Shown here: positions 12,036 to 24,511 of the stretch, in pieces
How the letters are laid out: every line of letters starts with the position of its first letter
How positions within the stretch are numbered: the first letter of the stretch is position 1
Assembly (NCBI RefSeq): GCF_000149955.1
Contig: NC_030986.1
Location: forward strand, 1,734,345 to 1,798,344
From: Fusarium oxysporum f. sp. lycopersici 4287
Taxonomy: Eukaryota > Ascomycota > Sordariomycetes > Hypocreales > Nectriaceae
Length of the DNA stretch: 64,000 nt
Reading direction: 5' to 3'
Program-made: the position numbers and the translations under genes
The notes under the pieces: model-generated
The model's database searches: none
Told to the model about the DNA's origin: nothing
Seen by the model: the letters and a program-made list of their open reading frames with translations, nothing else

Positions 12036-14358
12036 TTATACACCGATACCCAAAGCCTTAAGGTCCCCGTCATCACGGAGGGCCATTTTTACTTCATCGT
12101 CTGCAATAGAAAGACGGAGCTTACTGGACCTCTCTGCGCGCTGAGCTTCAAGGTTAATCAGGCCGGCCGCTACTAATTCGAGCGCCGCTATGTGAATGTG
12201 ACCGGGTCTGGTCATTGGGCGCTGACTTCCCATCTGCGTTCCTTTCAGGCCATTGTTGAGGACTGCTGCTACGCCTGGAAGTGCTGCTGGAGCTCGAAGG
12301 CAGGCACGGTGTATCTCATCGAGGGTGTCCCCGAAGGTTGTCTCGGCAAGACCTGTTCTTCGAATACGCAGCAAAAGAGCTGCCATGACAAGCTTGGACA
12401 TCAAAGGCAGGCTTCGAAGGTGTTGTTGAATGGGATTAGTGGTTGCCTCGTTGATGGCCTTCTTGATTGTCGCAATAGTAACGCGACCTGAACCTTTGGG
12501 TTGCGTTTGACTGTCTCGTTTGCTTGGAGTTGCGGGATCACTAGGAGCATCGGCCTCGGCGAGCTCAACAGCTCGGCGGCAGATGTCAAGGGCTCTTCGG
12601 GCGTCACCACTGACTGCGGCTACCTTTCGACTGGCGAACTGTATAGCGTCAGGATCTACGATATTCCCAGGGACTCCTTCTAATCGTGACTGAATGATCT
12701 TCATCAGTTGTTCGTGATTGTAACCAGGGAACGTGATACGCGTTAGACCTAAAGCTTTTAGTTAATATCACAGCAACGTGTCTGATTGAGATAATACCTA
12801 GTCGACTGCTGATCTTATTGCTGAGAGTTCTCTCGGGAAGATCCATGGTGTTTGCAACTGCAAGTACAATAAGACGGCTATGTCGCAAAGTCGGCCAGTT
12901 GAAGAAGTTGTACATGACGGCCTGATTCTTGGTGACTAGTTGGTCAAGCTCATCCATGAGCACTACACAAGGAATTCGGCGAGGGCTGGGGTTGCTGAAC
13001 TCTCTTTCCAGATGATCAAGAGCCTGCGCTGGACTAGCTCTCTCCCCTTTAAGGGCTTCCCAGAGAAGGGTATAGGATTGGTGAGGGTCCGTGATTTTCA
13101 TACCATTGATCTCCACGAATATGAAATCGTCCAGCTCATCAGAGCCTACAGCTTCTTCAAGCCTGGAGACGACCTCGCGGACCGTCGCTGTTTTTCCTGT
13201 TCCAGGTGTTCCAGAAATGTAAATACAGTTACCTGTGCCATCCGAAATAGCTGCTTCGAGATGAGAATAAACCAAAGAAAATTCTCCTTCCCGACAAGGA
13301 AGACTGGTTGGGACCGAGGAGACATGCAAGCGAGATCGTGCTATCTGGAAAGGTGAAGATCCAACTTGGCTAGGCGACAGTTTGCGTGTGGCCAAAGGTG
13401 TAAACTCAAGTCTCTTGCTTGCACTCCTACAAGTAATTGTTAATAACTAACGCCAGGGCGAGCAGCTTTGATCACCAACCTTTTGACACGAGAGCCCGGT
13501 GTGGCTTGGCTCCTTCGTGAAGTTGGCGTAGCAGCTACCGAGCCTCGTCCTGTTTTGGTCGGTGTCTGCGGAATTTGAGCAGGATGGTAAGTATCATCAG
13601 AAGGTGACGGGCTCCGAGCCTTTCGTCGACGTCGTGTGACTTTTGTACCAGACTTGACCCTATCCATCAAGGCAAACAAATCATGCTCGCCCCCATATAT
13701 TTCCTCCCATATAAACTCGTCTGTATACGTAGCAGTGCGGGTATTGCAGCCTCGTCGACAGACAAAGACCTTACCGAAGTCTGGATCATTTCGAGGAACC
13801 TTACCCTGTGGGTATTTCGCAAGAAAACCATCTTGAGACATGATCTTAGCTTTGCCGTTGATTGATGCCAGGGGGTTGATATCCCATGATGGAGAGATGT
13901 AGAGTTCATTCTATAAATTTTTGATTAGTCTACATTCAACAGCCTCAAGGGGTTTCAAAGCTGACTGGGTAGTAATCGGATCGTTTCTTGTCCCTGCTTC
14001 GGATCTCCTTTTCACTCGAAAACCACATAAAGTTTGCTGCTTTCTCTCCCTCTCCATCGTCTTCAACAAATTCGCAGATCAAGGCGATCCAGGCCTCATT
14101 AGAGCCATCGGCTTTGAGCATGACAGTGTCTCCAATTCTACATTCAAATTGGCCAATCCTGGCCCCGACGATCCTGTCACCTGTTACCTTTCTTCGTTTT
14201 CTATCGCTCTGTGTTCCATCGCTTCGTTCGGTCGTTGGGGTAGAGTTGTAGATCCATTGCCATGATGGTTCTGCGTCCGCAAGCTCATCGTCTGATAGAT
14301 CATGGGGAATTTTAGACAGTTGACGTTTTGTATTTTCTTCTGAATTGATGGGGGCCAT
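12036..14358 (-). CDS. ORC1: Origin recognition complex subunit 1
   Basis: Four exons: 13966-14358, 13480-13910, 12798-13426, 12036-12748; 721 residues. A BAH domain spans about residues 65-205 (RIGDTVML to IWEEIYG). A basic linker follows, then an AAA+ ATPase with Walker A GTPGTGKT near 347-354 and Walker B VVLMDELD near 429-436. A C-terminal winged-helix region ends LKALGIGV. It is the ATP-binding subunit of ORC that, with Cdc6, loads MCM at origins; the BAH domain binds nucleosomes. The first intron has an unusual gtcagc donor. The second join uses AAAAG|gttggt, which restores KRSASKRLEFTPL; the more obvious gttagt donor would break the frame. The start is the first ATG (14358). Confidence 0.95.
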
Positions 14359-15354
14359 TATTTTGTCGTTATCCGGTGCTAGGTGCTGCCACAACGATTC
14401 ACGCGTCGCATGAGACGCGACGGAAGTAAAGAACAAATAATTGGTTGCTATGGGCTATGCATATATCGGGGGTTTATAACCATATTACAATACTACCTTG
14501 AGTACTTTGGTAGGGAATCTTTAACACCTACCAGGCACCCTGTTATGTGTACTGTGCCTTACATAGTCGAATTATTATCCCACTTTTGGTGCCTTTGCGC
14601 AACAAAATCATATGTAATAGATAAGTTTAAAGAGAGTCATGGAAACATGCAATTTATTTTATATCTTAATCTTCACCTTAGCAATACTGTCAGAACTTTA
14701 AAATACACCTTATATCTAAGTAGTTAGTATAATACCATTTATTAATTGAATGCTTTCTTTTAAAATAAATAAATAAAAGGCTATAAATTGTTGTTAATTA
14801 TAATTAATTGAATTGTTTTTTTTAAAGTATCCTCACTTATTTACGTATCAACTCAGACACCTCATAGAATTAAAGAGAAGATTTCCCTACCTTAGGTAAT
14901 TAGGCTACCTACTAAGGTATGCATCTACTTACCTACATTAATGATATACATTTTACTACTACCTACGATGTAAGGTGGGCAAACACCTGTGAGCCGAAAG
15001 CTGTGCAAGTGCCATGAAGGATGCAGGATGCAGGATAGCAAACGGGAAAGAGCAATCATGCTTTGCCGATGGGCAGTATCAGCTTTGCACTCAAACAAAA
15101 TGCAATAAAATTGTTTGCTTCATCCCTACCTACCTAGGCAGCCGCCCGGCTATGATTCACTGTTTCCATGCACCTCTTCTCCTTCCCCCCATTCCGCCTG
15201 CTCAACTCTTCCAAACACAAGAATTCACTGTGACTATCAGTCATTTCAACATTTCCGGTCTGCATCTCGCATAACGATAAATATTGTCTGCTGTTCACCA
15301 GCTCATTCTCCTCCCTTCTCCCTTCTCCCTTGAGTAAAGGCGCTGCGATACGGC
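14359..15354. other. AT-rich intergenic region
   Basis: About 1 kb between divergent ORC1 and the next gene. Bases 14620-14850 are markedly AT-rich with few long frames. An 8-bp inverted repeat (TACCTTAG/CTAAGGTA) lies at 14888-14919. The final 150 bases are C/T-rich, as in a leader. No gene supported. Confidence 0.6.
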
Positions 15355-17001
15355 ATGTATCAGGGTAGGGGAAGAGGAGTACCCTCGGGTAGAGGTGACC
15401 TCATGCCTCCAACTGCTCTCTCAAGGGCGCCAAAGTTTGCGTCGACGAAAAATGAGAAGTTGAAGACAGCTAAAAACATCTACCAAGGTAGAGAAGAAAA
15501 GATACGGCAAGCCGAGGATGCTGAACATCTTGGCCGTCCACCGGCGGGAAAATATCTAGTACAGGTAAGGGTCCTCTCGAATTCACCTCTAAGTTTATAT
15601 GACAGCGTTTGACGAGACTTAAAGGCGGCCCTTGTACTTCCCGGGCAACACTTGCTACCTGTTGCATTGGATGAACCAGCGGCACTCGACGATATCCGCA
15701 GAAAGTATCGGGTCTATATCACGCGGGATGTACCAAACATTCTTGAGATTCACTGCGATTCTATCCATCGCCTTCAGCAGGCGTTTGAAGCGGTTAACTG
15801 GAGAATTCGGGACATGCGTCTATCTAACGACAGTTCTCCCGCGCGCTTTCTTGTACAGAGGCCAACTAAAGCGGTCGTCACTGATATGATTCAGTTGAAA
15901 CTTGGAGCACGCCCATCTTTTCTTTCTAAAACCTCGAATCCTGTCAGCAATGCTTCCTCAATGGATGAACATTTGCCAAGACTAGCGTCCGACCTGGCGT
16001 CCTCGGCAGAAGGCCTCATGGCACTCAATAAGACCATGGGCTTGCGAGTCAATTTCGGGCACGTTATCATTGCCAAGAGACCGAAAGGTACTGAAGACGA
16101 GATCGCATTCGCCCATTTCACCAGACTTATGAACATGTATCCCAGTCGTGGAGGAGCCTCGATTGTAACCAGGTGAGCAGGCAATAGGCTCAAATTGGAC
16201 CACCGCTTCTGACACGCAATAGACTTGGAGACGCTAACGAGGCGGAGCAACTCTTGCAGTATATCTCACGCCCAGAAGCAGGCATCTGCAAGAACATGAA
16301 GGACATGAGGCGAGGTTGTGAGGTGGTTGTAGTGGCCAGTGGTCTACAAATCAAGACTGAGGCCGACTACAATCCTCAACTTATGCAACTAGCAATGGTC
16401 CGCGCTACTAGGCCAGAGACCCGGGCACGTTGGAGTTGGACGATTGCTGCTCCTAACATGTACGTCAATTATTCGAAAGAAATCTCACTTATTCATGTCT
16501 TGCACTTACAGGGAACACGATTGGAACATTCGGATGGACGCTTGGGACAAAGTGGACGTTCCAACAGAGTTTAGAGATCTTGCAAAGAGGATATCGGTTG
16601 TCTTCAAACCAGACGAGGGCACCATTCTCCCTTTGCCAAAAGTCAACACGAGTAAACTTGCGATCCCCGATGAGCAAATCACTGAAATTCAGGCAAGATC
16701 TTGGGCAATAATTCCATTCAAAGAATCCCCCTATGTCCTCAAGATCAACATCACCAAGACTCTAAAGGGATCTCGCACGATTGGGGAGCAAAATGTTACT
16801 TGGGGGGTTGAATTATACGCCCCCCATTGGGAGGAAAGTGTGAACCACTCCAGTGGTGGCCGAAAGGACTGGGGGGAGGGGCTCGAGAATATTTGGGAGG
16901 AGGGTGATGATCTCCAGTCGAGGCTGGGGTGCTTCTTGCGGATCATTATGGAGGTCCAAGCCCTCCTGAACAGAGTGCATGCTGATACTGCCTCGTCATA
17001 G
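15355..17001 (+). CDS. Conserved-looking protein of unknown function (494 aa)
   Basis: Four exons, 15355-15564, 15625-16172, 16223-16459 and 16512-17001, all with GT-AG borders and consistent phase. The N-terminus is Gly/Arg-rich (MYQGRGRGVPSGRGD), an RGG-like start often seen in RNA-binding proteins. Residues 85-130 (RRKYRVYITRDVPNILEIHC, then LQQAFEAVNWRIRDMRL) have the alternating pattern of a KH-like alpha/beta fold, but the GXXG loop is not clear. The C-terminal half holds beta-rich sequence with WGVELYAPHWEES. I do not recognise the family; RNA binding is only a suggestion. Followed after 118 bases by the 3' end of prefoldin 5 on the other strand. Confidence 0.8.
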
Positions 17002-17118
17002 CAGGTACGCAAAGGCGATGTTGTGCCGCCTGGGGGATCACCGTAAGATACCTACTAAACTGGCGTCTGGCTAATCTTCATCGTACCTAGAATGATGAGA
17101 AGTTTTTGATTCTTTCTT

Positions 17119-17836
17119 TTAGGCCTGTTGATCGCCTTGCCCTTGGCCAGCCATAATCTTTTGCCTCAAAACTGTTAGGGGTCATATTAGCCTTGCTCCT
17201 AGTAGAGGCTGCGTGCCCGAGAAAAACATACCTTCTTCAATCGTTCGTGCATTTGTCTGCTTCCGTTGGACAATAACCTCGAGGTCTTTCAGGTTATTTC
17301 CCAGCTCCTCAACCTTGCTCTCGTAGAACTTTTCGGCCGACTTGAGTTTCTGTATGGTGGTCAATCAGTGAGCAGTTCCGAGCTTGCCAGGATCACAAAT
17401 ACCTTTTCAACCAAGAATCCAGTGCCTACATCCACCAATACAGTATCGGCATCTGCGAGCTCACCGCGAACGTAGAGGGAGTTGGTGAGGGGAACCAGTA
17501 CAGAGTTGGATCCTAAAGCATGTCAGGTGCTGTTCAGAAAGCGAGATTGTGCGCTGAGTGGGGGAAGCGGCTAAGCAGGTGGGTTATGTACCTTCGGGAG
17601 CGGCAGCGCGACTTTTAACGCATCGGAGGCAGTCTTTAAACTTGTTCTGGGCGGCATGGAGTTGTGCGAACGACGTCGTCAAGTGCTCGAGCTCTTCATC
17701 AAGCTGCTTCTTGACTTGGGCAAGCTGCTGGGGCTCTAGCGTATCGAGGTTGACTATAGCGCAAGTAGGGTCAGCAAATGGGTATTCAGAATGAGTTACT
17801 GGTAGTTGGTTTACTGGTTTCTTGTCTTCCAGCCAT
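17119..17836 (-). CDS. GIM5: Prefoldin subunit 5
   Basis: Five exons: 17815-17836 (or 17800-17836), 17592-17753, 17403-17512, 17232-17349, 17119-17171; 154 residues, or 159 with the alternative first donor. Both donors (gtaaac, gtaact) keep the phase. The body has the prefoldin-alpha pattern: N-terminal coiled coil ([20 protein letters not shown]), two beta hairpins ([30 protein letters not shown]), and a C-terminal coiled coil ending QGDQQA. Known role: subunit of the hexameric cytosolic chaperone that delivers actin and tubulin to the CCT chaperonin. A run of fifteen A stands directly before the ATG. Confidence 0.92.
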
Positions 17837-18254
17837 TTTTTTTTTTTTTTTGGTGTATACTGAAGTGTCGGCGGACAGGTAGTAGTTGTCGTGAATTACT
17901 TCCTTTGAATGCCCCTCCAGGATCTCGCTTTAGTAATAAAACGACGTGGGGTTGTTGAATTCTACTAACGGGGGTGCTATAGGCACTGTCATTGATTTGC
18001 CTGGTCACCTCCTTGCTAGGGCCTAACTCCCATACTTAAGGTACGTAAGTAGCTGCATTATAATCCAAGTAATTAGTGGCCTTCTCTTGTTTTGCCCAAG
18101 ATACTACATTTTCTAATTTAAGCGGTGAATATTTTCTTTCTTTTCCCTTTAACTTGTCTAATTTTGTCGACCTGTGTTGCTATGAACTGTGCTTTGTTTA
18201 TTATACATTCGCCTTGAATGTAGTAGTTATGTTATAATAATCCGGATCCATCCC
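17837..18254. other. Intergenic, no gene seen
   Basis: Promoter side of prefoldin 5 and 3' flank of the prolyl-tRNA synthetase, both on the minus strand. AT-rich in its second half. No supported coding sequence. Confidence 0.6.
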
Positions 18255-20328
18255 TTACAGCTGATCCAACAAATTTGAGATGAATTCTGGCAGAGCGTCA
18301 AGCTTTACAGTTTCCTTGATCGAAAGTCGTCTGCATTGAACTTCGCAAGTGCCATTTTCTTTGTAAGATCTTCCCATGATAACCAAGACAGGAAAGCCTA
18401 CCATATCGGCATCTTTCATCTTCCAGACAAATGATCGCTGGCGATCATCGAGAACAACGTCCAAGCCATTACGCGAATTGTCGCCCGCGGCAAGTAAGTC
18501 GTAAATTCTCAGAGAGTCTTCGGCTAAGTCTGATGCAGGTATGATCGCAACCTCAAACGGCGCAATGGCTCGGGGCCAATTCAGTCCTTGCTCGTCCGCA
18601 AGAATCTCAGCAACAGCACCAATGATTCTCGAAACGCCAACGCCATGACAGCCCATTTGAAGAGGAACACGACTCCCTGGAATCAGTCCCTCTTCCGCAG
18701 CTGCCGCCGGAATCCCCGAGCGTGGTATAGTGACACAGGCATCGAGTGGTACTGAGTAGCGAGTTCCAAGTTGGAATGTATGGCCGCACTCTAAAGCACG
18801 ATGGATTTTTAATGCGCCCTCTTCACATCGAGGGCAGGCATCGCCATCAGTGATACGTGCCAAATTCAGCCCGCCACCAGAGGCTGTGCTGTCAATTGTT
18901 GAATACTCAACTTGGTATGGTTGAAGATCTTCGGGTAACAACGGTAACTGATCGCGAACACTTTCAAACACCGGTACAAGTCTTCCATCAACAACATTGA
19001 TCACTTTTGTCGTTCCGCTCTCCAATGATGCTCCCCAAAGTGGCAAAGGATCCTCAATGGTGGCGTCCAGCTCAGGGACAGCTGATTTGACGGCATGAAG
19101 GTTGAGACCGCTTTCTGCAGAGGCCCCCGATGATCGAGGATACCACGCATTGATCAAGGCTTTTCTGTCCTTGGAAATACCTCGCCAAACACGAAAGTGA
19201 GACGCCGGAGGGCTCTCCGAACCATCATATGCCGTAGAGGGGGGTCGGAGAGCAGCGACTTCGTCGTTAGCAGTATAGCCACAAGAGTCACAATTTATCA
19301 CGGTATCTTCTCCAACAGAGCTTGGCAAGTGATATTCATGGCTTAGGTCACCGCCCATATCACCAGAGCTTGCCTCGGCCACAAGATATGGGAGTTTTAG
19401 CTCATCAAAGAAGGCGCGGTATGCTGCAGACACCTGACGATAGGTCTCCACAGCTTCAAGTGTTGTGAGATCGAAAGTGTAGAGATCCTTCATGAGGAAC
19501 TCCCGTGAGCGTAGAAGACCGTGGCGAGGGCGACGCTCATCGCGGTATTTTCGGGCTGGGAAACGTCAGTAGGTTTAGCGTCAATGTTGAAGATAGAAAT
19601 GCGAACTGATCTGGTAGAGTCGAATTGGAAGGTCCTTGTATGAATTGACGATTCCGGCGACAAGCATGGTGATCTCCTCCTCATGTGTGGGCGACAATAT
19701 CAGCGGAGTCTCTTTACGATCTTTGAGTCGAAAAAGCTGAACGAGTCAGCCCATACCGCTTCATCAAAGCTTCAGACTCTTACCTCCGGCGCAACAGATT
19801 CAAGACGATCACTCTTTCGCCACAGTTCTTCTGATGAAATAGTTGACAGGGATAATCTTGATGCACCTACGGATAACGTTTTAATGACATGTGCTAAGTT
19901 GCTGGCATCGTACTGACCAACTGAGCGCATATGTTTATCGATCAACTTTTCTATCTTATCCTGAACACGAAGCCCTAGGGGAAGAAGCTGAAAAATTCCA
20001 GAGTGAGCCTGCCGATGCATTAACACCCAAGTCATCATTTGGCGACTCAGGTTAAGCTACCTACCTGGCGGAGGAAACCACCGCGAACGAGTTTTCCATG
20101 GCCGACTAAAATTTAATGAGCTCATAAGAGGTTCAATGGAAACAAAACAAACTCACACTCATCTTCGTTAGCAGTGATACCCCCGGTTGGCAACCATATT
20201 GTCGACAGTGCAGACCGTTGCGAGTCGGCTTTTGCTAGACTTGTGACTGACAAGGCGCGCAGCTGCACACCCCAGGGGCCCCGTTGGATAAGAGAGCCGC
20301 CTATACGGGCAATCCTTGTGCCAATCAT
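18255..20328 (-). CDS. AIM10: Mitochondrial prolyl-tRNA synthetase
   Basis: Six exons: 20157-20328, 20065-20105, 19918-20008, 19784-19866, 19607-19736, 18255-19555; 605 residues. The N-terminus (MIGTRIARIGGSLIQRG) is basic and hydroxyl-rich, like a mitochondrial presequence. Class II motifs of the bacterial-type ProRS are visible: GIFQLLPLGLRVQDKI (motif 1), TPLILSPTHEEEIT, RDERRPRHGLLRSREFLMKD (motif 2) and MGCHGVGVSRIIGA (motif 3). A C-terminal anticodon-binding region runs DVVLDDRQRSFVWKMKDADM to the end. Charges tRNA-Pro for mitochondrial translation. Divergent from MAK21 across 283 bases. The last intron donor is the weak gttcgc. Confidence 0.93.
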
Positions 20329-20611
20329 GGTTTTAAAAACTGAGACGACAAGAGATTTCAACACATACAACTTTTATGAGACCAGGCCCTCTTTTGATAG
20401 TAATTCAATGGTCGGAAGACCTTCCGTCTAATTGCTATCATGTTAGTCATCCTGCATTAGCGCCCGTAGGCGCGCTAGACGCCCGGAAGGTGGAGGTGGG
20501 ACACTCGGAAAAATGTGATGCCAAAAAAAAAAAAAGTTGGAGGTCTCTGAGATCCATTTCCATTTAAGAGTTTCCATCTGAGATTTCAATCAGCAAACCG
20601 GCTTTGACAAC

Positions 20612-23600
20612 ATGGCGAAGCCTTCTAAGAAACCGAAAGGCAAAGGGCCTCGCAGCTCTTCCAAGGGCCCAAACTTCGACAATAGTGCACTGGATAATCT
20701 GACGTCTACAATCGACAAGAAGCTTGGCAAACGAAAGCAACCTCCAACCAAGGCTAACAGCGATCAACATCAAAAGAGACAGCGAAATTCCGAGGGTTCA
20801 TCTGGTGAGAAGAGCGGAAAGATCGACGAAAAGACCCTATTGGAAGAGATAAAGGCCCTTGGTGGCGACGAGAGCGACCTGGCGCTTATTCAAGATATTG
20901 ACTCTGACGACGAAGAGTACACTCAGGGCCCCAAGGATTCTAGAGCTGTAAGCAGCGGTACTTTCACAAACTTGCCCTCTTTCAAGGAGGCGGAAGGAAA
21001 GTCAGGAACAAGACCGCCATTATCCAAACAGCACGAGAAGCTAATGCATGACTACCTACGACGACGACGACGATGCTGAAGATAACGAAGTTGAGGGGGT
21101 TGATGACGATGATAGTGAAGAAGAACAGGCCGTGGCACTCAAGGAACCCACCCAAAAGAAAGGCAACATGGTAGGTTGAACGATTTCTAGGGCGAATTTT
21201 CTGACCGCTAACAGTAAGACAGGCCTTCGAGCCTCGAGCAGACTGGCATGATTCTGAGCTACGCAAACTCCCCGCACCGACTACTGATGAGCCAACTCCG
21301 CCTAGAGCCGCTCTGGATGCTCTGAAACAGCACGCTCAGGCACTGCTGGAGGAGGACGCAACCAAATACAGAACCAGCGTCTTTGCTCAGTCTTCTCACA
21401 AGTTCTTGTCAACAATCATGACTTCAGGTACACTTAGCGATAAGGTCTCTGCTCTCACTCTTGCCGTTCAAGAGTCTCCGGTTCACAACATCAGGGCCTT
21501 TGATGCTCTTATGAGCCTGGCCTCCAAGAAAAGTCGAGGACAGGCCCTTGGTGCCATTGGCGCGCTCGTTGATTTGCTTGGCCCCGGCACATTGCTCCCT
21601 GCTGACCGCCGCCTTCGAGCTTTCCACGATCAGCCAGGACTTGTTGGAACTTTGCAGCGAAATCCTGGAAAGCCTTGGGCCCCTGGCAACGCGTTGCCTG
21701 GGAAGATCACACCCTCCCACCTGATTGCTTGGATTTACGAGGATTGGCTTAAGGCGACTTACTTTCGACTCATTCAACTGCTCGAATCCTGGTGCTCAGA
21801 CGAGATCGAGTATTCACGTACCCGAGCACTCGATTTTGTCTATGGCCTCCTCAAGGAGAAGCCTGAGCAAGAATCCAACCTCCTCAGATTGCTTGTCAAT
21901 AAGTTGGGTGACCGAGACCGCAAAATCTCTTCTCGAGCGTCGTACCTCATTCTCCAGCTGCAGAATTCACATCCTGGAATGAAACCTATCATCGTCCGAA
22001 CTATCGAACAGGATATCCTTCTGCACCCAACTCAGGACCACCGATCAAAGTATTATGCCATCAACACCCTGAACCAGACAATACTTAGCAACAAGGAGCC
22101 TTCATTAGCTGAGGCCCTGATGCGAATTTACTTTGATCTTTTTACTATCATTTTGAAGACTGGAAGTCTAGGAATCACTGCGCCAACGGACTCGAAACCG
22201 GGCAAAGATGACGATAACAAAGGTGACGTTAAACGGAATACTGGACGACGACCTCAAAGGCCGCGAGGCGGTAAGCTAGCAAAGCCCTCAGCTTCTGAGC
22301 CTGAGACTGAGGCTGCCGATAAGCTTGTATCTGCCATCTTGACTGGAGTCAACCGCGCAGCTCCATTCATGGTTGGCAACGATGCTATGTATGTGTGATT
22401 CTGTTTCTTTCAACATATATTGTCGCACACGTAACACTGACACTGTAACAGCATGGAATCTCACCTAGACACACTCTTCAAGATTGCTCACTCAGGCAAC
22501 TTCAACACTGGAATCCAGGCGCTTCTCTTGATCCAACAAATATCTTCATCAAGAAGTCTTGCAAACGACAGGTTTTATAGGACCTTGTACGAGTCCCTAC
22601 TTGATCCTCGACTGGTGAACTCCTCAAAGCAGGCACTTTACTTGAACCTTCTCCTGCGCGCGCTCAAAAACGATGTTGACAGTCGCCGAGTCAAGGCCTT
22701 TGCCAAGCGTATGCTCCAGATTTCTGGTCTTCATCAACCCTCATTTACGTGTGGACTTCTCTATCTTGTCGGACACCTACGCGAGAGTTTCCCCGATCTT
22801 TCGACTCTACTTGAAGAGCCTGAGGAGTCCATTTTTGACGATGAGCCCGCAAATGAAAAGCAACGATACGATGGTCGAAAGAGAGATCCCGAGTATAGCA
22901 ACGCCAATCGTAGTTGCTTATGGGAGATGGTAAGTTACAGTTTGTTGTCTCAACTCAGTGTCACCATGCTGACTATTTTCAGATTCCTCTTCAGTGTCAC
23001 TACCATCCGTCGGTTACAGTCTATGCGATGTCGATATTGGAGCGCAATAAGAAGTCACTGAAGCCGGACCTTGATAGCCATTCACTCATTCGCTTCTTGG
23101 ACAAGTTCGTCTACCGAAACGCCAAGGCCACCGATTCATCCAAGGGTGTGTCCATCATGCAGCCTTTACGGGCTACCAAGGACGCTGGCGACATCTGGCT
23201 CGGCAGCCGTGGAGCTGGAGGTGCCGTGTCGTCTGTGAACTCATCCGCATTCTGGAAGAAGAAAGCGGAAGATGTTCCTGCGGAGGATATCTTCTTCCAC
23301 CAGTACTTCCAGCAGGTTGACAAGGAGGGCAAGGAGACTAAGAAGAATGCTCAAGCTGCAGGAAACGTTGAATCTGATGACGAGCAAGAGGATGAAGTTT
23401 GGAAGGCGCTGGTGTCTACACAACCTGGCGTTGACCCTGATGACGACGGCTCTGATGTGGGCTTCGACCTCGACGACTCAGAAATGGCATCAGACGATGA
23501 CTCGCAAGCATTGTCCTTGGATGGCGAGTTGGGCGAGGATGACGACGACGACATGAGTGTGGATATCGAGGGGTCCGATGAGGAGATGGGCGGTGCTTTG

Positions 23601-23744
23601 ATCAGCGAGGATGAGGGGGGATTCGAGGTCAAGGAGGCAGCAAGCGAGAAGACGAAGTCGAAGCGCAGAAAACTCAAGGATCTTCCTATGTTCGCCTCAG
23701 TGGACGATTACGCCGAGCTCTTGGCCGGAGAGGAGGATATGTAG
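20612..23744 (+). CDS. MAK21: Ribosome biogenesis protein Mak21/Noc1 (frame broken by 4-bp duplication)
   Basis: Exons 20612-21170, 21223-22388, 22452-22929 and 22983-23744, about 987 residues if the frame is continuous (yeast Mak21 1,025). Residues after the basic N-terminus carry HEAT-like helices (VHNIRAFDALMSLASKKSRG, LIAWIYEDWLKATYFRLIQL), then the CBF/Noc region (YESLLDPRLVNSSKQALYLN, IPLQCHYHPSVTVYA). The tail is acidic and ends FASVDDYAELLAGEEDM. Known role: nucleolar, with Noc2, in early 60S pre-ribosome assembly. At 21052-21059 CTAC is tandemly duplicated. Read literally, the frame meets TGA at 21077; removing the shift gives HDYDDDD followed by the expected acidic stretch. Likely an assembly or allele-specific indel rather than a pseudogene, as all the rest is intact. 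Confidence 0.9.
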
Positions 23745-23912
23745 GAGAGCTCATCAACTGTGATGACATGATGAAGCTGAACCCATGTTTTAATATTTTG
23801 GCGCTACAATACACATGTTGGTGCAGGAGTCAAAAAGGCACATCTGAAAATACGCCCACTGCCATGTTAGACAATATGCCACATAAAATACATCTCTCAT
23901 TGTTTATCTCAA

Positions 23913-24511
23913 TCAAGTATCAAACCACTCAAGCTCATCATTCTTGGTGAAAATTGCTCTGTAGGTCTTTCCACCACTTGAATCCTCGCGCTCCTCGGTG
24001 TGAATGCTATGGAGCTTGGGAGGCTCATCCCCACCGCCAATGAAGACACGGAAGTGAATATAAGATGGGCCCGAAGGGTCAGGCAAAGCGGGAATGCGAA
24101 GCTTGCCGAACAAATGAATGCCGTAGGCTGATGTAGCGACACGAACAGCTTCGAAGTCGTCAGCGCTGAAACCGACAAGGTCTTGGTCTGAGAGGTGTTC
24201 CTATATCTTATAAGCCATAGTAAAACGAGAAATATTCGATTGAACTTACAGCAGCTGCAAAGTACTCTGGTTCGTGCTCTGAGGGGGGGGTTTAGCTTTA
24301 GATCCAATCAGAGGTAGGCTCATATCGACTCACTATTGTAGTCGTGGCGGAGGTGAACAAGAGTCTTCTTGAGCTCAGGGAGGATTTGTTCAAAGGCTGT
24401 AATGGAGTCCTCTTTGGGAGGGTGTACAGGGCCCAGATCGACAGTTTCAGCGGTCGCCTGGATTAAAGAGTTAATATCAAGTTTGCCAACCAAGTTCGAT
24501 AGTCTCACCAT
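23913..24511 (-). CDS. Small protein of unknown function (164 aa)
   Basis: Three exons: 24334-24511, 24250-24278, 23913-24200, in phase with GT-AG borders; the 29-nt middle exon follows a C-rich acceptor. The N-terminal half is helical (LDINSLIQATAETVDLG, LPELKKTLVHLRHDYN). The C-terminal half looks beta-rich (AYGIHLFGKLRIPA, YIHFRVFIGGG, KTYRAIFTKNDELEWF). No signal peptide or membrane segment. The family is not recognised. Its 3' end faces the MAK21 3' end, 168 bases away, and it diverges from the hotdog gene. Confidence 0.8.

Noticed and set aside
14359..14436. Longer ORC1 N-terminus
   Set aside because: The frame is open upstream, but the first ATG is at 14358; the upstream candidate start is TTG.
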